Of a stretch of DNA of 23,246 nucleotides, positions 19,576 through 23,246 are shown one piece after another. Source of the stretch: Gloeophyllum trabeum ATCC 11539 (lineage: Eukaryota > Basidiomycota > Agaricomycetes > Gloeophyllales > Gloeophyllaceae); contig NW_006920410.1 of the NCBI RefSeq assembly GCF_000344685.1, forward strand, positions 4,270,530 to 4,293,775, given 5' to 3'. The stretch's first letter is position 1. The number at the start of each line of letters is the position of its first letter. The translations under genes were made by a program, and so were the position numbers. The notes under the pieces are model-generated. The model was not told the origin of the DNA. It made no database searches and was given only the letters and a program-made list of their open reading frames with translations.

Positions 19576-21373
19576 ATGGCTACGAAGACACCATCTCGGC
19601 GTCGTGCACGCTCAGTGACGCGGAACGCATTGACGCCGTCGGCGCTCGTCAATGGTATGAACTCGATGGCAATTGCGACACCCGAGCGGCCGAAGAAGAG
19701 CTCTACAAGCTCTGCCGATACTTCAAACCCTTTCATTACGACAGCTTCGTCTCGTGCTCCGTCGAGAGCGCCATCACCGGTGAAACGCGCCGTATCAGGT
19801 GGCTTTCAGGTGTCGAGGGAGTTGAAAAGACAAGCCAGCAATGGCGTGATCAGGAAAGGTGGCATCGAGAGCAGGATGCAGGTGGTAAAGCACGACTACG
19901 AGCCGCCTCCGCCGGCGCCGAAGCCGGAGACAAAGCGCTCCAAGTCCGTTTGTTCTATGGTGCGCCCGAGTGATCTTTGTTCTCGAGTGGCACGGACTGA
20001 CATGATATATAGCGCGATTACGAGGGCGACAGGTTCATCACCACTACTCGCGATATGGACCAGCTCGCTGCCAACCTCGAACAAATGCGCTTCGAGCCTG
20101 TGTCCGGCTCGCCAGGCCACACTGCCCGCCTGGCCGCAGCCACAGGCATCAACCTGAACAGGCGCATCCTTACATATCATGAGGCGCCCCCCGTCGCGAC
20201 CGATCGTATGCTTCAGAAGCAACGCGAGGTCGTCGCACCCCTCTACGCGCGACCGGGCGCTCTCCCATCGTCAAACGGCGCAGTGACCAACAAGACCAGG
20301 AAGATACCGACCGCGCCCGAACGTGTCCTTGACGCCCCGGGCATCGTCGATGATTTCTATCTCAACCTCATTGCGTGGTCCGCGCAAAACGTCGTGGCCG
20401 TCGCTCTCTCCGAGAACACCTACATTTGGAGGGCCGATACGGGAGCCGTGACTCATGTGGGCGAAGCTCCCGAGGGCTCGTATGTCTCTTCCGTCGACTT
20501 CTCCAACGACGGATCGTACCTCGGGGTAGGCCTCGGGACCGGCTCCGTCGAACTCTGGGACGTCGAGACCGGCAGGAGATTGAGGAGCATGGACGGACAC
20601 CAGGCGCAGGTCGCGGTAATCAGTTGGAACGGCCATATTCTGAGCTCCGGCTGCGCGGATGGCAGCATCTGGCACCATGATGTGCGAATGCCGACGCACA
20701 AGGTTATGGAGCTTCACGGCCATACGGGGGAAGTCTGTGGGTTGACGTGGAGGTCGGACGGCGAGCTGCTGGCGAGCGGAGGGAATGATAACGTCGTGAA
20801 CATCTGGGATGGCAGAGTCGGGGACGTCGCTGAAAGCTCTCGCGGTCATGCAAAGTGGACCAAGAGAAATCATACTGCGGCTGTAAAGGTCCGTACCCCC
20901 TTCTCTCGTATACACATTTCGTTGACTTCGTTTCGAAGGCCATGGCTTGGTGCCCTTGGCAGCCATCCCTTTTGGCTACTGGCGGTGGTACCAACGACGC
21001 CAGCATCAACGTCTGGAACACCACGACCGGCGCCCGTCTGCACACTCTCAAGACGCCGTCGCAGGTCACGTCCATCCAGTGGTGCCCACACAAGAAGGAA
21101 CTCATGTCCACGCACGGTTACCCTACCAACTCGATTATGATCCACGCCTACCCCTCTCTTGACTGCGTCGCGGAGATCCGTGACGCGCATGATTCTCGAG
21201 TGCTGTTCTCTGCGCTCAGCCCCGCTGGCGACGTTGTTTGTACGGGGGCGGGCGACGAGAACTTGAAATTCTGGAGGATCTGGGAGCAGCCGAAGGAGAA
21301 GAAGAAGAAGGACGTGAAGATGAGTAGTAGCAAGTTGACGTCCTCGAGGGCGGGCATACATACCATGCGGTAG
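19576..21373 (+). CDS. CDC20: APC/C activator CDC20 (Fizzy/Slp1), WD40 protein
   Basis: CDC20 is the substrate-binding co-activator of the anaphase-promoting complex and the target of the spindle checkpoint. Exons 19576-19959, 20013-20888 and 20939-21373 give 564 residues, with introns of 53 and 50 bp. The N-terminal region is disordered and Ser/Pro/Arg-rich. RILTYHEAPP matches the Mad2-binding KILR-type motif that marks Cdc20 and not Cdh1. TRKIPTAPERVLDAPGI followed by DDFYLNLIAWSAQNVVAVAL opens the WD40 propeller (about residue 235 onward), with VELWDVETGR, IWHHDVRM, GHTGEVCGLTW, GGNDNVVNIWD and ENLKFWRIWE marking blades. Two features are atypical: the C-box reads GDRFITTTRD in place of DR-F/Y-IPxR, and the protein ends HTMR in place of Ile-Arg. 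An in-frame upstream ATG at 19375 is 9 bp from the NAT9 start, so I prefer 19576 (ATGG context, MATKTPSRRR). Confidence 0.95.
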
Positions 21374-21531
21374 TAGCCTGTATTCTCATGTTTTCTTATG
21401 TCCTTCTTCTATCATGTCTTGGAAATGCAGTTGCCTCTACGTACCGCTATGAACTGCAGTACTATGTCATGTTGCTTTGCTCACATTATCCATGTGCAAC
21501 TACTGCAAGCACTGTTCACATGGGTGTCTTC

Positions 21532-21606
21532 TAGTGTTCCGTGAAAATGGCAACGGTAATTAACCCTGTTAATTAACACCGCCTAATTCACCGGTAATTT
21601 ACCGGT
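21532..21606. mobile_element. Possible hAT-like terminal region
   Basis: TAGTG at 21532 fits the hAT-type terminus YARNG. It is followed by subterminal palindromes: AATTAAC-CCT-GTTAATT (21558-21574) and ACCGGTAA-T-TTACCGGT (21590-21606, perfect 8-bp arms). The preceding 8 bases, GTGTCTTC, would be the target-site copy. No second terminus or second GTGTCTTC copy was found in the window, so the element is either incomplete here, extends past 23246, or the call is wrong. Confidence 0.3.
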
Positions 21607-22063
21607 GAGCCACACCTCGCAGGAAAATGTCAGGTGAAATAGGGTAAATTAGGGATGATTCATCCCAAATGCGTCCCACATGTTGCCCTTGCTCTCGACC
21701 TCGACCTCGACTTGCATGGGCACCTCGACCCCTACCCCCACCTCTACCTTGAGACACTGTCTCTCGCTCGCTTCCAGCACTTGCAGAGCGGGAGGCCATG
21801 GGCTGAGAGTAAGCGCTGTGAGGAGTGGTCGGGTGAGGGGTCGGCCAGACTTGATATAGAAGGCCATGCTATTTTTAAATCCAGGGCATAGGGTTTGCTC
21901 GGTCTGACCTCACCCGATGATCACGTGATCGTGGGACTGTCCTTTGGCATTTCCCATAAAGCCGCGTCAGCTGCGGCCGATTCTCCTTTGCTTGCTCCTC
22001 CATTGTCCAATGCAGGCTGTATAGGTTGGTGCCCTTATACAGATGCTTTGGTTCTTTATCGTT

Positions 22064-22111
22064 GGATGCCAGCAGGTGGGGGGAGTGCGCGCCCTCCATC
22101 TGCTGGTGTCC
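22064..22111. repeat. 20-nt-arm hairpin
   Basis: Arms 22064-22083 and 22092-22111 pair at 16 of 20 positions (core CCAGCAGGTGG against CCATCTGCTGG) around an 8-base loop. A second smaller hairpin, CTGTATA/TATACAG (22017-22023 and 22036-22042), lies just upstream. Confidence 0.6.
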
Positions 22112-22674
22112 TTCTGTGCATAGGTGAGTTTCTGGACTCCTTGTCTGTTGCACTGATACGTTCTTGAACAACCTAGGGCCAGCTCTGTCAATAGCTTTGC
22201 TTCCCCTATGTGATGCCTGAGCTTAGGTGGGTGTCTTTTACTTTTGTTTCATTGGTGCTGATACATTCTTGACCATGGTAGTGATGATTCTGGGTTCTGG
22301 GGGTGTGATCATTTTCCCCCTTGAATGACCTTTGGCCGTCAGTGGGGCAGCGGCCTTTGTGAGTGCTATTTTGGCATTGCCGCTGGAGGGCTCTGGGGGC
22401 ATGCTTTCTTTTTATCTTAGTTTCTTCTCTGTAGCATTACCATTTCTTCTCCCTCTGGCCAGAGTTTTATTTACTACTTTAGTGTCTGCTTTGCTCTTTA
22501 TGATTTATTATTATTAGGAGTTCTTCTTTAGCCCCCTTTGACTTGCAGTGTTTTCTGTCTGTTCCTGACTATTATTTATTGTGTTATGCATCTTTGCTTG
22601 TTTCTTCTGCCTTTCTATTACCTTTCTATTATCTTTTTACTTAGAAGAGGGGGCCTTTTTTGATGCAACATTCT

Positions 22675-22690
22675 CCTAACCCTAACCCTG
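22675..22690 (+). repeat. Short telomere-like repeat
   Basis: CCTAACCCTAACCCTG is two and a half units of CCCTAA, the fungal/vertebrate telomere repeat. An opposite-strand partial copy, CTAGGGTTAG, lies at 22837-22846. It is too short to be a telomere and is best read as an interstitial fragment or a chance sequence. Confidence 0.5.
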
Positions 22691-22892
22691 CCAGTGTGGG
22701 AACTAAATATATGTGAGAGAGCCAAGGGAGGGAAATATACTTCTATATGTCCATACCACTCATTGTAGCAGAGCAAGCACCAGTCCCCAACTCCTGGAAG
22801 GAGCATGGGCCATTTATAAGGTGATTTACTAAATGCCTAGGGTTAGAGCTGGCTTTGGGTTACCAGATTAGGAAGGAGCGTGGGAACACCCA

Positions 22893-22988
22893 CCGTAACT
22901 TTACGGCCCATGTCTGTTTACGCAACAGGGATCAGGTTGAGGGTGCAATGGGGGTCTTCAATGGGTATGTCCCACCGTAAAATTACGG
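22893..22988. repeat. Pair of CCGTAA-NN-TTACGG palindromes
   Basis: CCGTAACTTTACGG (22893-22906) and CCGTAAAATTACGG (22975-22988) share 6-bp arms with a 2-base centre. Both follow CCCA and start 82 bp apart. They lie 155-250 bp upstream of the ATG at 23142 and resemble repeated protein-binding or transposon subterminal sites. Confidence 0.55.
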
Positions 22989-23141
22989 CAAATAACTGCA
23001 GTAGCAGCTTGACACGTCGATGATGTCATGGGAATGCTTTGTAACAGACTACCATGAGGTAGTTGTGAGGCATGGTACAGGGAGATGTAAATAGGAGGAC
23101 GTGCAAGCGACAGAGGCAATCCATTTCCACAAGCTACTTCG

Positions 23142-23246
23142 ATGTCCTCCATCGCTGCATTGACGACTATCCCGAGTGATCCCAACGACCCAGCCATCAA
23201 GGTATGTCACCTTGGATCAAACCATTGGCATTGCAGCAGTCCAGGA
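23142..23246 (+). CDS. Partial gene, first exon only (cut by window end)
   Basis: An ATG at 23142 opens 20 codons, MSSIAALTTIPSDPNDPAIK, ending exactly at a consensus donor (GTATGT from 23202). The context before the ATG is ordinary, and a TAAATA-like box lies near 23086. Possible acceptors before the window end (23236, 23239, 23244) would give introns of 35-43 bp, shorter than any other in the window, so the intron probably continues beyond it. The product is not recognised. Given the repeats upstream it could belong to a transposon. Confidence 0.4.
   Translation, partial: MSSIAALTTIPSDPNDPAIKVCHLGSNHWHCSSPG

Larger units (their letters stand above)
21374..23141. other. Palindrome-rich, probable transposon-derived region
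   Basis: This 1.8 kb differs from the rest of the window. Long stretches are T-rich, coding frames are short, and there are many inverted repeats (listed separately). On the - strand, 21867-21649 is a frame with Val-Glu or Arg-Gly repeats, depending on frame, encoded by CTCGAC-type hexamers at 21694-21710. Two intron-like segments (22123-22177 and 22228-22281) each contain a similar CTGATAC-TTCTTGA string. I find no transposase domain, so the element type is inferred only from the ends. Confidence 0.45.

Noticed and set aside
21895..22167. 90-codon + frame in the palindrome-rich block
   Set aside because: Overlaps the strong hairpin and has no domain; kept only as part of the repeat-like region.

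Overview
The window reads as nuclear DNA of a basidiomycete fungus, most likely an Agaricomycete. The evidence is GC-rich exons, mostly 48-75 bp GT-AG introns, gene families typical of that group (an ATG4 of nearly 1000 residues, a basidiomycete-style seven-helix membrane protein) and no bacterial operon signals. All exon structures below were built by hand from reading frame, splice signals and protein-family fit. No database search was possible.

Layout: (1) 1-1189 holds no supported gene. A three-exon gene of unknown function (1190-2190, +) then runs tail-to-tail into a seven-exon peroxisomal dienoyl-CoA isomerase gene (ECH1 type, 2555-4234, -). (2) The isomerase shares a 319 bp head-to-head spacer with ATG4, the autophagy cysteine protease (4554-7691, +). 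(3) 7692-9897 is a 2.2 kb spacer without a supported gene. It is followed by an HMG-box transcription factor (9898-11582, +). (4) LSM6 (12242-12709, -) and a mitochondrial DEAD-box helicase of the Mrh4 type (13019-15081, +) form a second head-to-head pair. (5) 15082-16531 is gene-poor with one weak candidate. A seven-transmembrane protein follows (16532-17781, +). (6) NAT9-type acetyltransferase (18443-19365, -) and the APC/C activator CDC20 (19576-21373, +) form a third head-to-head pair. (7) 21374-23246 differs in composition. It is rich in palindromes and hairpins, has a hAT-like terminal motif and a telomere-like repeat, and ends with what looks like the first exon of a gene cut by the window edge.

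Most identified genes are housekeeping functions: peroxisomal fatty-acid oxidation, autophagy, RNA decay and splicing, mitochondrial ribosome assembly, and cell-cycle control. I see no biosynthetic cluster, defence system or CRISPR array. The best leads are the three divergent gene pairs with 210-319 bp shared promoters, a structured long intron in the isomerase gene, a non-canonical C-box and tail in CDC20, a candidate Atg8-binding motif in ATG4, and the palindrome-rich probable transposon block at the right end.
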